Notes: a model not told the origin generated them from the sequence alone. A DNA stretch of 64,000 nt from Marinobacter mobilis (GCF_900106945.1 NZ_FNNE01000003.1:372001-436000); one strand, 5' to 3'; counted from the stretch's first letter, positions 28,319 through 37,310 are shown. Translations and numbers: made by a program.

Positions 28319-29193
28319 GAGGTAACGCTCCCATCTGATTGAAATCTGGTTATTCTGGTGCTTTTGCTACGACGGTTGTCTGTGGATGTTGCGGGGCACT
28401 CCTTGCCCGGGTGCGAATGGAAACGGGCTCCCTTGAGCTTGAGCCTGAGGGCTTGCCAATAGATCCCGGCTACCACGCGAAGGCTTTCGACGGGAAATCG
28501 ATGGAGAAACGTTCGATAGGTATTGGCGGACAGGGTGGTGCGGTCAACATTGAGGGTGGAATCGAACACCCGTGTCTGCCCCTCGTATACGTTCATGTGC
28601 ACCAGCAACTGGCCAGCCTTGAAGGCGAACAGCCACTGATAGTCCTGATCCATTGAATTGAATGGCGACACATGGAAGGCCTTGGGGAAGCGGAAGCGGA
28701 GGGTTTGCCAGCAATCGCCGGCAGTATCAGCTCTATCAGCCTCAAGACAATACAGGTGCTTCTCATGCCAGGGCGTGTTAGTGATCTCAGCAAGAATGAC
28801 GCGGGGAACGGAACCGTTGGAGAGGTCTGCATCCCTGGGAAAGCAAAAATAGAAACTTACCGGGTTGAAAGCATGCCCCAGATATCGAGGATGGGTCACC
28901 AGCTCGATTCGACCGTCTGGCCGCCAACCGGTAGTCTCTTCAACCCAGTCGGTCACGGCTGCCTTCAGTGAGGTCTTGCCGGGTTGGAAGTAGTCGGAGC
29001 GGTGCAGGGATGTCCAGTTGAACCGTTCTCTCGAAAGCCACGTGCTAACCCGGTCAATAAATGACCACTCGTCCAGGTCAATCGCGAGCAGGCCGGTCTG
29101 GTAGCAAAACTGGTGCTCAACCGGAGTAAAGCGACGGTGACGGATGGTGCCCGTCAGAAACTGGCTGCTGAACGGTGCTGGAGAAGGCCTCAT
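28306..29193 (-). CDS. DUF1365 protein
   Basis: A 295-residue DUF1365-family protein of unknown activity, conserved beside FAD oxidoreductases and CFA-type methyltransferases. It carries the family motifs HRRFTPVEHQFCYQ near the N-terminus, THPRYLGHAFNPVSFYFCF and NTPWHEKHLY, several with conserved His and Asn residues that look catalytic or metal-binding. The ATG at 29193 overlaps the stop of the FAD gene (ATGA); a frame from 29283 would overlap far into that gene. The C-terminal end is basic and polar. Probably acts on fatty acyl chains with its operon partners. Confidence 0.85.
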   Translation of the reverse strand: MRPSPAPFSSQFLTGTIRHRRFTPVEHQFCYQTGLLAIDLDEWSFIDRVSTWLSRERFNWTSLHRSDYFQPGKTSLKAAVTDWVEETTGWRPDGRIELVTHPRYLGHAFNPVSFYFCFPRDADLSNGSVPRVILAEITNTPWHEKHLYCLEADRADTAGDCWQTLRFRFPKAFHVSPFNSMDQDYQWLFAFKAGQLLVHMNVYEGQTRVFDSTLNVDRTTLSANTYRTFLHRFPVESLRVVAGIYWQALRLKLKGARFHSHPGKECPATSTDNRRSKSTRITRFQSDGSVTSWNL

Positions 29194-30461
29194 GACGGAA
29201 GCTCCAGCCCAAAGTCGCGCGCCACCCGAAGTCCGCTCTTTACGCCATCTTCGTGGAAACCATTGAACCAGTAGGCACCGCAAAAATGGGTGCGGTTGCG
29301 GTTCGAGATCTCGGCGAAACGCTTTTGAGCGGCGACCGCTTCGAGAGTGAATACCGGATGGGCGTAGTTATAGCGCTCGATAATCCGGGAAGGCGCGATG
29401 GCGTCACTGCGATTGAGCGTGACACAGAAGGTGACGGGTGCATCGTGGAAGTTCTGCAGAATGTTCATATTGTAGGTCACCGATACCGGTTCCCGGGCAT
29501 CAGCCGGAACCCGGTAATTCCAGGCGGCCCAGGCCCGCCGATTGGCCGGTAGCAGAGACTCATCGGTGTGCAGGACGACTTCGTTATCCTGATAGGGAAT
29601 AGCCCCCAGAACCTCCCGCTCCGCGTCCGTAGGGTCAGCCAGCAAAGCCAGAGACTGGTCGCTGTGGCAGGCGAGAACAACCTGGTCAAAATGTTCTGTG
29701 CCGCTCGCTGACTCGAGCGTGATCCCGGCGGGGCCCCGCTTGATGTTACGGACCGGCGTATTCAGCCGTGTCATCGGGCCCAGGGCTTCCATCATCTTGT
29801 CGACATAGGTTGCAGAGCCGCCGGAGATTACCCTCCAGGTAGGACGGTTGTCTACCGACAACATTCCGTGATTATTGAAAAACTGCAGAAAAAACCTGAC
29901 CGGAAAGTGCTCGACGGTGTTCTCGTCTGAGGACCAGATTGCGGCGCCCATCGGAACAATGTAATGGTCGCGGAAGTACCTGGAATAGCGATTGCGAGAC
30001 AGGTACCCGGCAAGGGTTTCATCGTCGGGAATGGCCTGGTTGCGAAGATCCCGCCGGGTTTCCCGGTTAAACCGCATGATCTCGGCGATCATCCTGAGAA
30101 ATCGCAGATTAAACAGGTTCCGTCGCTGGGCGAACAAGGTGGCCAGGCTGGTACCGTTGTATTGCAGTCCGGTGGACTGGCTGTCCACACTGAAACTCAT
30201 GTCACTTTGTTCATAATCAACGCCCAGACTTTTCATCAGGCGAATAAAATGGGGGTAGGTCCAGTCGTTGAAGACGATGAAGCCGGTATTCACTGGCCAG
30301 CGTTTGCCGGCGACCTCGACGTCGCGGGTGTTGGTATGCCCGCCGGCGTAGGCACCGCTTTCAAACAGAGTGACCTCGTGGTGCTGGCTCAGCACCCAGG
30401 CCGCGGTCAGGCCGGAGATTCCGGTACCCACAATGGCAATGCGTTGACGGTTGTCTGTCAT
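29190..30461 (-). CDS. FAD-dependent amine-oxidase-like oxidoreductase
   Basis: A 423-residue flavoprotein of the NAD(P)-binding/amine oxidase superfamily. The FAD dinucleotide motif VGTGISGLTAAW opens the chain, with the ribose-binding Glu in LFESGAYAGGHT. Conserved VISGGSATYVDKMM near residue 215 and C-terminal CGAYWFNGFHEDGVKSGLRVA match proteins sited with CFA synthases, where they are thought to oxidise or desaturate a modified fatty acid. It overlaps the SDR by 4 nt and DUF1365 by 4 nt. Substrate unknown. Confidence 0.85.
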   Translation of the reverse strand: MTDNRQRIAIVGTGISGLTAAWVLSQHHEVTLFESGAYAGGHTNTRDVEVAGKRWPVNTGFIVFNDWTYPHFIRLMKSLGVDYEQSDMSFSVDSQSTGLQYNGTSLATLFAQRRNLFNLRFLRMIAEIMRFNRETRRDLRNQAIPDDETLAGYLSRNRYSRYFRDHYIVPMGAAIWSSDENTVEHFPVRFFLQFFNNHGMLSVDNRPTWRVISGGSATYVDKMMEALGPMTRLNTPVRNIKRGPAGITLESASGTEHFDQVVLACHSDQSLALLADPTDAEREVLGAIPYQDNEVVLHTDESLLPANRRAWAAWNYRVPADAREPVSVTYNMNILQNFHDAPVTFCVTLNRSDAIAPSRIIERYNYAHPVFTLEAVAAQKRFAEISNRNRTHFCGAYWFNGFHEDGVKSGLRVARDFGLELPS

Positions 30462-31264
30462 TGGGTATCTTCCGTTTTTTTCTTAGTCTCTGGGCGGGCC
30501 AGGCGGGCAGCAAGCGCGTCAACCAGGCCTCTGGGTAATGCTCCGAGTATTCTCAGCATCCAGGTGAATCTACGGGGAAACTCAAGCTCCGAGCGGCCGC
30601 TGTGAAGGCCCTGGATAAGCCGTTGTGCGGCGGCGTCTGCCGAGACAAGAAAGGGCATGGGGAAGTCGTTCTGGCGGGTCAGAGGTGTGTCCACAAAACC
30701 GGGGGATACCAGCACAACTTCAATCCCTTCGGATGCAAGATCTGCTCGCAGTGAGCGGGCCAGGTAGCTGAGCGCTGCCTTCGATGCGCCATAGCCTTCT
30801 GCCCGCCCGAACGGAAACCACCACGCTGACGACGACACAATCACCAGCGTTGCCGGCAGGCCCTGCCTGCGCGTAGCGCGCAGCGCTGGCAGCGCGGCTT
30901 CAATGCAGCGTGCGGTGCCAATAACATTGGTGGCCATATTTCGCTCCACGACACTCGCGTCGAACTGACTGGCATCGAGATATTCGCAGGTACCGGCATT
31001 GAGGATCACCATCCCCAGCGGCGCCAGTTCCTTGAGTGGCTGCTGTAACTGATCCGAAAGGCGCTCGTCCGTGGCGATATCGACCGGCAATACTTCAACC
31101 CGACCCCGTGCCAGCGTTTTGATCGCCTCAAGGGGCGCGCGTTGACGTCCGGAAATCAGCAGGTGATGACCGTCTGCCAGTAATTTTCTGGCAAGCGCTT
31201 GTCCAATCCCAGAACCGGCACCGGTCAACCAGATGTTCGTGGAGCCCGACAGTCGCTCGTTCAT
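30458..31264 (-). CDS. Short-chain dehydrogenase/reductase
   Basis: A 268-residue classical SDR. The cofactor motif TGAGSGIGQAL is near residue 15, NAG near residue 90, the catalytic Ser in IVSSSAWW and the YGASK Tyr-Lys pair about residue 160. The residues at the cofactor site (GRQRAPLE) favour NADP. It overlaps both neighbours by 4 nt. Probably reduces or oxidises a fatty acyl carbonyl or hydroxyl group within the operon's lipid pathway; substrate not deducible. Confidence 0.85.
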   Translation of the reverse strand: MNERLSGSTNIWLTGAGSGIGQALARKLLADGHHLLISGRQRAPLEAIKTLARGRVEVLPVDIATDERLSDQLQQPLKELAPLGMVILNAGTCEYLDASQFDASVVERNMATNVIGTARCIEAALPALRATRRQGLPATLVIVSSSAWWFPFGRAEGYGASKAALSYLARSLRADLASEGIEVVLVSPGFVDTPLTRQNDFPMPFLVSADAAAQRLIQGLHSGRSELEFPRRFTWMLRILGALPRGLVDALAARLARPETKKKTEDTQ

Positions 31265-31731
31265 GACGCCTGCCTCCTGAGCCAGCGAATCACCGCCCCC
31301 AATACCGGTACGTTCTGGTAGATCAGCTGGCCGGCATCAAAGTAATCCCGGTGATAGCAGATCAACCCGTCTTGAAGGTGCAGATAGCTGATCCCGTCGA
31401 CCAAGAGTGTCTGACCGTTTCTCAGGCGTCGGTGGTTCAGGTGCATGATCCAGGGCAGGGCGCAGGTATCGCCCTGCAGAGTTGGATCTTCAAAATCAAA
31501 CCGGGCGCTGATGACATTTTCATAAGCGTCAGTGAAGTAATGGCCAAGGTCGTCGAGCCCCGATACCCGGGTGAACGGGTCAATAAAGCGGACGTCGCTG
31601 GCATAGACCTCGGCGAGTCCATCCACGCCTTGACGATCCATCTGGTTGAACAGGGTCATAAAGCGCGTGATCGCCGGAGGCAACGAGTCGGCCGCGTAAT
31701 GGCTGGCGACTGCGTGAGCTGAATCAGTCAT
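31261..31731 (-). CDS. NTF2-like (SnoaL-like) protein
   Basis: A 156-residue protein with the cone-shaped NTF2-like fold expected from the pattern ITRFMTLFNQMDRQGVDGLAEVYASDVRFIDPFTRVSG, a hydrophobic-core LPWIMHLNHRR and C-terminal ICYHRDYFDAGQLIYQ. Such proteins act as small ligand-binding or isomerase/cyclase enzymes. Similar ones accompany the SDR-FAD-DUF1365-CFA gene set in other proteobacteria. It overlaps the desaturase by 8 nt and the SDR by 4 nt. Confidence 0.82.
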   Translation of the reverse strand: MTDSAHAVASHYAADSLPPAITRFMTLFNQMDRQGVDGLAEVYASDVRFIDPFTRVSGLDDLGHYFTDAYENVISARFDFEDPTLQGDTCALPWIMHLNHRRLRNGQTLLVDGISYLHLQDGLICYHRDYFDAGQLIYQNVPVLGAVIRWLRRQAS

Positions 31732-32686
31732 TCTTTCGATTCCTCCTGATTCGATCTAGCCGCCTGGTTTCCCTCTGGATGTGAGGGGGAACCGGATTTA
31801 GCTCGCGTACAATTCCCAGCTTGCTGAGCAGCCAGAGCCCGTAGAACGTGAGGTCAATTTCATACCAACGGAACCCCTGACGCGCTGACTGAGGCCAGCG
31901 GTGGTGGTTGTTGTGCCACCCTTCGCCGAGGGTCAGCAAGGCAAGAATCGGGTTGTTGCGGCTACTGTCCCGGGTATCGAAACGGCGGGAGCCCCAGACG
32001 TGCGCAAGAGAATTTATCGACACCGTTGCGTGAAAAAGCACCACGGTTGAAATAACAAACCCCCAAATCAGGAGTTGAGGACCATTGGTCTCAAGGGCTG
32101 GCGCGAAAACCGCAAGGGTCTCCCCAAGGGCGTAGATAAGCACCGCGAACAGCATCGGAACCAGCGCATCGTAGCGATTCAGTAACCGCAATTCGGGGAA
32201 ACGTAGCCAGTCCCGAACGCGTTGTTCGTCAGTGGTGAATCCAGCATCGCAGGTAAACCAGCCCAGGTGGGACCACCAGAAACCGCCGTGATGTGGAGAA
32301 TGCAGATCCTCCGGGTGATCCGAGTGCTGATGGTGGTGACGATGATGGGCTGCCCACCAGAGTGGACCCCGTTGGGCAGCACTGGCGCCGAGAACCGCGA
32401 ACACAAACTGCCATCCCCGGGAGGTTTTGAAGGTTTTGTGCGCAAAGTACCGGTGATAAAACGCAGTGATGGCGAACATCCGAATCACAAAGAATGCACA
32501 TGCGAAAAGCGCCGCGAACGGGGAAACACCAACCCAGAAGGCGAGCAGGCAGGCAAGATGCAGAACCAGGAAGGGCATAACCCTCAACAGGTTGAAGCGA
32601 CGTGATGTTTTGTCCAGGTGCTCAATCGCCGCTTCGGAATCGAACCACCTCAAGAAATTCCAGATCCAGTGATTGGAACGTGTCAT
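31724..32686 (-). CDS. Membrane fatty acid desaturase (delta-9-like)
   Basis: A 320-residue integral membrane desaturase that inserts a double bond in an acyl chain using O2. All three His boxes are present: HRYFAH (first), HHRHHHQH (second) and HNNHHR (third), giving the di-iron site. Hydrophobic segments flank them. I chose the ATG at 32686, with AGAGGA 9 nt before it; a longer frame at 32728 lacks a ribosome site. It is the first gene of the eight-gene overlapping operon and would make the unsaturated substrate for the CFA-type methyltransferase. An electron donor is not encoded next to it. Confidence 0.9.
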   Translation of the reverse strand: MTRSNHWIWNFLRWFDSEAAIEHLDKTSRRFNLLRVMPFLVLHLACLLAFWVGVSPFAALFACAFFVIRMFAITAFYHRYFAHKTFKTSRGWQFVFAVLGASAAQRGPLWWAAHHRHHHQHSDHPEDLHSPHHGGFWWSHLGWFTCDAGFTTDEQRVRDWLRFPELRLLNRYDALVPMLFAVLIYALGETLAVFAPALETNGPQLLIWGFVISTVVLFHATVSINSLAHVWGSRRFDTRDSSRNNPILALLTLGEGWHNNHHRWPQSARQGFRWYEIDLTFYGLWLLSKLGIVRELNPVPPHIQRETRRLDRIRRNRKND

Positions 32687-32710
32687 ACCGGGTAAATCCT
32701 CTCTGCATAG

Positions 32711-32757
32711 CCCTAACAGTGCGCACACACGTGGTGTGACAATGAGTCGTGTTAGGG
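32711..32757. promoter_or_regulatory. Nested inverted repeat ahead of the lipid operon
   Basis: Outer arms CCCTAACA (32711-32718) and TGTTAGGG (32750-32757) enclose an inner palindrome CACAC-ACGTG-GTGTG (32724-32738). It lies 25-70 nt upstream of the desaturase start. No T-tract follows on the minus strand, so a protein-binding site or leader structure is more likely than a terminator. Confidence 0.5.
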
Positions 32758-32819
32758 AATACGGAGATCGGACTGCTGCGGATGCACCTGGAGTGAAAAA
32801 AATTGAGCCGGCCGGCCTG

Positions 32820-34286
32820 CTAGCGTCGCAGTAATGTAGGTTGGTGATAGAAATGAGTGATGGTGCCGTCGCTGAATTTGCTGAAAAATTCGCTGACGCT
32901 GGTGATTTGCTTTAGGGATCGGGTTCGGGTTACCGGGTCGCGTATCAGAACCTTGATACCGTTGAAGTTGTCTTGAATATTGGAGAACCGGGCGCGCATT
33001 GAGCAGGTGACCACATCGCCGGGATTCAGCCCCAGGGCACGCACCAGGTAATCGCAATGTGCGCTGATTTCATCAGCGCTCAGGTTATCCCGTGTGTCGA
33101 GGTGATCGAGTTTGATCCGGTCAACGATGCACTTTGAGTAGCTTTTGGGGTGCTTGCGAGCATAGCGGCGAAACGCCTCCCAGAAAAAACTGTCAGTCAG
33201 CTCGGTAAAATCCGTCATGTTGCTCAGACAGGTATCCACCCAATCAAAAATTTCGGGCTCATCGAGTACTTCGTTGATAGCCTCACGCAGCAGCCAGTCG
33301 AACCCGAGGGCCGTTTTGTGCGCGTAAACCTTGCGGTACATCTGATGACGGCTGTAAACAAAGTCCTCAAGTGCACCCAGACCCTTATGGGTAATGGCCA
33401 ACCCAAGCCAGCGGGAACCCACGTCCCAGCCAAAGCGCAGGTTGCTCAACAGGTGATCGAGGTTGAAGCCGCCGATGGTAACGGAGGAGTGGAATCCGTC
33501 ACGCAGCATGTAATCGGCCCGGTCAGCGTCGATCTCACCGGAAACGATGGAACTGAGCAGGCCCATGACCATGTGGGGTACATCATCTTGGTCCAGGACG
33601 CCGCTGGACGCATCCTCACCGGCGATGAACGACCAGAACGTAGTAGCGTGGCGACAGAAAGCCTCGCTGGGCTGTACGTCGGTGGTCTCCATGACTCCGA
33701 GAATGTCCTCCGGCGCCAGACCGGCATTGCTTAGCGCAATGGCTGACAGCACTTCATGGGCAACTCGCACGGAATAGTGTTCGTGCTCCAGCTCACGCGG
33801 AGGTTGCGGATAGTAGCGGGTATAGTCTTCACCCCGCCATAGCGCCTCAAACCGGGTAGGGTGAGCCATAAGTTCATGGATGCGCCGGGCTTTGGTGAAC
33901 TGATGGGAAAAGCTGGAATGGCCACTGTCGTGGAGAAGGCAGCCGAGGCGAATGACCTTGGTCAGGTAATCAATAGCATCGAGCTGGCTCAGTGTCAGAT
34001 CGGAATGGTCGCTGAGCTGCCGCTCCCGAAGATAGGCGTCAATCATTGCTCGGAACATTCGGCTGCCCACATGCATGACGCCGATACTGTGGAGGAAACG
34101 GGAGTGAGTCGCGCCCGGGAAAACAAGGCTTAGAATGTCGTTCTGACAGATGTTGCGCAGTCGCTGGAACAGCGGGTGGTCAATGACCGCAATTTCGTGC
34201 CGATACAGCGGAATTCCACCGTGCACAGGGTCCATGATGAGTTTGTCGTAGGCGCCCAGAAGATCGTTAACCGCACTCCGTATCAC
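32820..34286 (-). CDS. SAMHD1-like HD-domain phosphohydrolase
   Basis: A 488-residue HD-superfamily protein similar to dNTP triphosphohydrolases of the SAMHD1/YwfO type, which split dNTPs to nucleosides and triphosphate. The conserved start IMDPVHGGIPL, metal-binding HSRFLHSIGVMH, the LLHDSGHSSFSH motif (HD pair) and EIDADRADYMLRDG give an intact active site. Start is GTG at 34286 with AGGGG upstream. It is transcribed on the minus strand away from the RssB-like gene. Substrate not defined from sequence; dNTPs are the family expectation. Confidence 0.78.
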   Translation of the reverse strand: MIRSAVNDLLGAYDKLIMDPVHGGIPLYRHEIAVIDHPLFQRLRNICQNDILSLVFPGATHSRFLHSIGVMHVGSRMFRAMIDAYLRERQLSDHSDLTLSQLDAIDYLTKVIRLGCLLHDSGHSSFSHQFTKARRIHELMAHPTRFEALWRGEDYTRYYPQPPRELEHEHYSVRVAHEVLSAIALSNAGLAPEDILGVMETTDVQPSEAFCRHATTFWSFIAGEDASSGVLDQDDVPHMVMGLLSSIVSGEIDADRADYMLRDGFHSSVTIGGFNLDHLLSNLRFGWDVGSRWLGLAITHKGLGALEDFVYSRHQMYRKVYAHKTALGFDWLLREAINEVLDEPEIFDWVDTCLSNMTDFTELTDSFFWEAFRRYARKHPKSYSKCIVDRIKLDHLDTRDNLSADEISAHCDYLVRALGLNPGDVVTCSMRARFSNIQDNFNGIKVLIRDPVTRTRSLKQITSVSEFFSKFSDGTITHFYHQPTLLRR

Positions 34287-34407
34287 GAAATTTAACCCCT
34301 AAACCTGAAATATTGTCTTGTTATATCACAGCGTCGTGCCAGAATAGGCACAAGAACAGTTGAAAAGCCGTTTTGTCCTTTCACATAGGTAGTTTAGGAC
34401 GACCACC

Positions 34408-35610
34408 ATGACCTCGCGCACCGAGCGCATACTTATTATCGATCCGGACAACGATGCCCGGCAGGAACTGGATCGTTACCTGGAATCCAAGGGTTTTTAC
34501 GTGTTTGGTTACCCGGATTTCCAGGCCGCTCGAGCCCTGTTTGATGATCAGCCACCTGACGCCATTTTTGCCGATCTGCCGCCCGACGACATTCATGATT
34601 TGTGTGAGAAGCTCGACGGGGAAGACGCGTTCATACCGCTCATCGCGTACTCCCATACCAGCGATGCCTGTGAGGTTGTTGCTGCGCTGCGGGCCGGGGC
34701 CGAAGACGTCGTTCTCAAGCCGTTGTCAGAAAAAAGCAAAATCGATGACGTACTTGGCAAACTGTTTGACCGGGTGCGGGTCAATCGCCTGAACCAGCTT
34801 TATCGACAGGAGCTGGAGGAGGCGAACAGTGACCTCCGGGCCGGCATCTCCGAATTACGGGCGGACCAGCGGGCAGGCCGGAAAGTTCAGCTCAAGATGC
34901 TGCCCGATCACGAACGGGAGCTGGGCGGGCTCACCGTCGACCATCTCATCAAACCCTCGCTGTATCTGAGCGGCGACTTTCTGGATTATTTCCGGATCTC
35001 AAGTGACCAGACCCTTGTCTACATTGCGGATGTGTCTGGCCATGGCGCCAGTTCGGCGTTTGTTACCGTACTCCTGAAAAACCTGACAAATCGCCTGAAA
35101 CGTAACCTTCGACGTGGTTCCAGTGACGACATCCTGTTTCCTGAACGCTTCCTGCAACGAATAAACACTGAATTACTGGATACCGGGCTGGGCAAACACG
35201 TTACGGTGTTTGTAGGCATTATCAATGAGCAGACTCATACCCTGAAATATGCGGTAGGTGCACATTTCCCGATGCCAATCCTCTCAATTGAAGGGGAGCC
35301 GCCCATGTTCCTGGAAGGGAACGGGCTGCCAGTTGGACTGTTCAAGGATCCAGAATGGGAAGTGTACGAAATCCGTCTCAATGGGCCATTTCAGCTATTT
35401 CTGTTCTCCGATGGGATTCTTGAAGTTATAAAAGCCAAATCTTTGGCAAAAAAGGAAGAGAGATTACTTGAACTCGTGTCGGGAGGTCGTCACACTATCG
35501 CCTCTTTGAGCGATGCCCTGAATCTCGATGAGATCACAGAGCTACCTGACGATATTGCTATTGTATCTGTAACCGATACGGTAAAAACAAGCGACCAGTC
35601 CGGGGAGTAA
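34408..35610 (+). CDS. rssB: RssB-like response regulator with PP2C phosphatase domain
   Basis: A 400-residue two-domain protein. Residues 1-120 are a receiver domain with acidic pair D12/D14, phosphoacceptor D56 (FADLPPDD) and Lys in VVLKPLSE. After a coiled coil (RLNQLYRQELEEANSDLR) comes a SpoIIE/PP2C Ser/Thr phosphatase domain (residues about 160-385: YLSGDFLDYF, YIADVSGHGASS, PDDIAIVS). The likely substrate is the phospho-STAS antagonist encoded 41 nt downstream. This pair resembles the RssB/RssC (PA2798/PA2797-type) partner-switch module linked to RpoS. No HATPase anti-sigma kinase domain is present in the protein or next to it. Confidence 0.85.
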   Translation: MTSRTERILIIDPDNDARQELDRYLESKGFYVFGYPDFQAARALFDDQPPDAIFADLPPDDIHDLCEKLDGEDAFIPLIAYSHTSDACEVVAALRAGAEDVVLKPLSEKSKIDDVLGKLFDRVRVNRLNQLYRQELEEANSDLRAGISELRADQRAGRKVQLKMLPDHERELGGLTVDHLIKPSLYLSGDFLDYFRISSDQTLVYIADVSGHGASSAFVTVLLKNLTNRLKRNLRRGSSDDILFPERFLQRINTELLDTGLGKHVTVFVGIINEQTHTLKYAVGAHFPMPILSIEGEPPMFLEGNGLPVGLFKDPEWEVYEIRLNGPFQLFLFSDGILEVIKAKSLAKKEERLLELVSGGRHTIASLSDALNLDEITELPDDIAIVSVTDTVKTSDQSGE

Positions 35611-35651
35611 TCATCCGCAGGCGGTCCCGAGTCGAAATAGTGGCAGTGTAG

Positions 35652-36146
35652 ATGATGGCAGGCTACAAGATTCTGCAAGCTGAAAAGCAGGGCATTTATG
35701 TCCTCAAGTTTATCGGCGAAATCCGTCTGAACCTCTGCTCAACGCTGGACAATCTGGTTGAGTCCATCACCCAGGATCCACAATTCAAGACGGTCGTGAT
35801 CGACCTGACTGAAACTGAGGTCATCGACAGCACCACGCTCGGTTTACTGGCAAAAATTGCAATGGCCGCTCAACAACAGAGCCATTTCATGCCGACCCTG
35901 ATTTCCACCAATCCTGATATCACCCGCATTATTCTCTCAATGGGCTTCGACAAGATTTTTATCATTGTCCGAGAACCCGCCTCCCGTATAGAAGAACTCG
36001 AAGAAATACCGGTACTGCGTGCCAGCGAACAGCAGGTCCGCGACAAAGTACTCGAAGCCCATCGCGTGTTAATGGGCCTCAATAGCAAGAACCGTGAAGA
36101 GTTCAAGAATCTTGTTCGTGCCCTGGAATGTGAAGAGCACGGTTAA
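35652..36146 (+). CDS. rssC: STAS-domain anti-sigma factor antagonist (RssC-like)
   Basis: A 164-residue STAS protein. The domain covers about residues 5-110, with the phosphorylatable Ser in VIDSTTLGLLA (S60, T61 adjacent). A C-terminal extension of about 50 residues is charged and unusual in length. Dephosphorylated STAS antagonists bind their kinase/anti-sigma partner and free the sigma factor; the PP2C protein upstream would dephosphorylate it. The ATG pair at 35652/35655 has no strong ribosome site, so start may be either. The anti-sigma partner is not in the window. Confidence 0.82.
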   Translation: MMAGYKILQAEKQGIYVLKFIGEIRLNLCSTLDNLVESITQDPQFKTVVIDLTETEVIDSTTLGLLAKIAMAAQQQSHFMPTLISTNPDITRIILSMGFDKIFIIVREPASRIEELEEIPVLRASEQQVRDKVLEAHRVLMGLNSKNREEFKNLVRALECEEHG

Positions 36147-36225
36147 TTGATTCGGGCGGATTGTTGCGCCTGACATTTTTACGCTTGAGCACACTCGTAT
36201 CGAGCGATATGCAGATGGATAGTTT

Positions 36226-37290
36226 ATGCCTCATACGAAGAACCCCACCGACAAAGCGGTAAAACAAAAAGAACAGGTCGCAGTACTGGGCGGCGGTAGT
36301 TTCGGCACAGCGATCACCAAGGTGCTGGCTGAGAACGGCCATACCGTGCACTTCTGGATGAGGAGCCCGGAACAGGTCAGGGAGGTGGCGGAAACGCGGT
36401 GCAATAGCCGCTATATGCCCGGCGTGGAACTTGCCGGGGACATTCGCCCTACCACTGACTTTGCCGCGGCGATTTCGCAGTCAGAAACGGTGTTTGTGGC
36501 AATTCCGAGCAAGGCTTTTCGAAATGTGATTCGTGAACACGCAGATGAATTTCACGATGGCCAGATTGTGATCAGCCTGACCAAGGGCATCGAACGTGAA
36601 GGATTCAAGCTGATGAGCGAAATCCTTCAGGAAGAGATTCCGCGCACCCGGATTGGGGTGTTGAGCGGTCCCAATCTTGCCGGCGAGATTGTTCAGCGTG
36701 AGCTGACGGCAACCGTAATCGCGGCCAAAGATCCTGATGTTCGCCGCACGGTCCAGAACCTGCTCGGTTGCGAGTATTTTCGTGTGTACGCCAACGTTGA
36801 TATCTACGGTGTTGAATTGGCCGGGGCGCTCAAGAACATCTACGCCATTGTTGCCGGCCTGGCGTCGGCGCTGGAACTCGGTGAAAACGCCAAGTCCATG
36901 CTGATTACCCGCAGCCTTGCAGAAATGAGCCGGTTTGCGGTCAGCCTGGGCGCAAACCCGATGACGTTCATGGGACTGGCGGGGGTGGGTGATCTGGTGG
37001 TTACCTGTACATCGCCCAAGAGCCGGAACTTCCGTGTCGGCTACGCGGTTGGCAAAGGCCAGCAACTCGACGATGCGGTCGAAGAACTGGGGCAGGTCGC
37101 CGAAGGCATCTATACCCTGCAACTGGTCAAGGAGCGGTCCGAAGATACTGGTATTTACATGCCGCTCGTTCGGGGGCTGCATGAAATCCTGTATGGTGGC
37201 GCGTCCATCAAGGCAGTGATCAGCGGCCTCATGATGGCAGCGCAGAATTCGGACGTGGAGTTCATTCTCCCAAGAACACTGACTTACTGA
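36226..37290 (+). CDS. gpsA: Glycerol-3-phosphate dehydrogenase [NAD(P)+]
   Basis: A 354-residue GpsA, which reduces dihydroxyacetone phosphate to sn-glycerol-3-phosphate for phospholipid synthesis. The N-terminal Rossmann domain has VLGGGSFGTAI near residue 21, followed by LTKGIE and GPNLAGEI, and the C-terminal domain has the catalytic Lys in ELAGALKNIYAIVAG and the conserved FMGLAGVGDLVVTCTS. An extra 15 polar residues precede the Rossmann motif compared with E. coli. It is cytosolic and lies 79 nt after rssC. Confidence 0.95.
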   Translation: MPHTKNPTDKAVKQKEQVAVLGGGSFGTAITKVLAENGHTVHFWMRSPEQVREVAETRCNSRYMPGVELAGDIRPTTDFAAAISQSETVFVAIPSKAFRNVIREHADEFHDGQIVISLTKGIEREGFKLMSEILQEEIPRTRIGVLSGPNLAGEIVQRELTATVIAAKDPDVRRTVQNLLGCEYFRVYANVDIYGVELAGALKNIYAIVAGLASALELGENAKSMLITRSLAEMSRFAVSLGANPMTFMGLAGVGDLVVTCTSPKSRNFRVGYAVGKGQQLDDAVEELGQVAEGIYTLQLVKERSEDTGIYMPLVRGLHEILYGGASIKAVISGLMMAAQNSDVEFILPRTLTY

Positions 37291-37310
37291 TTGGCAGGAG
37301 CAGGCCTGTT

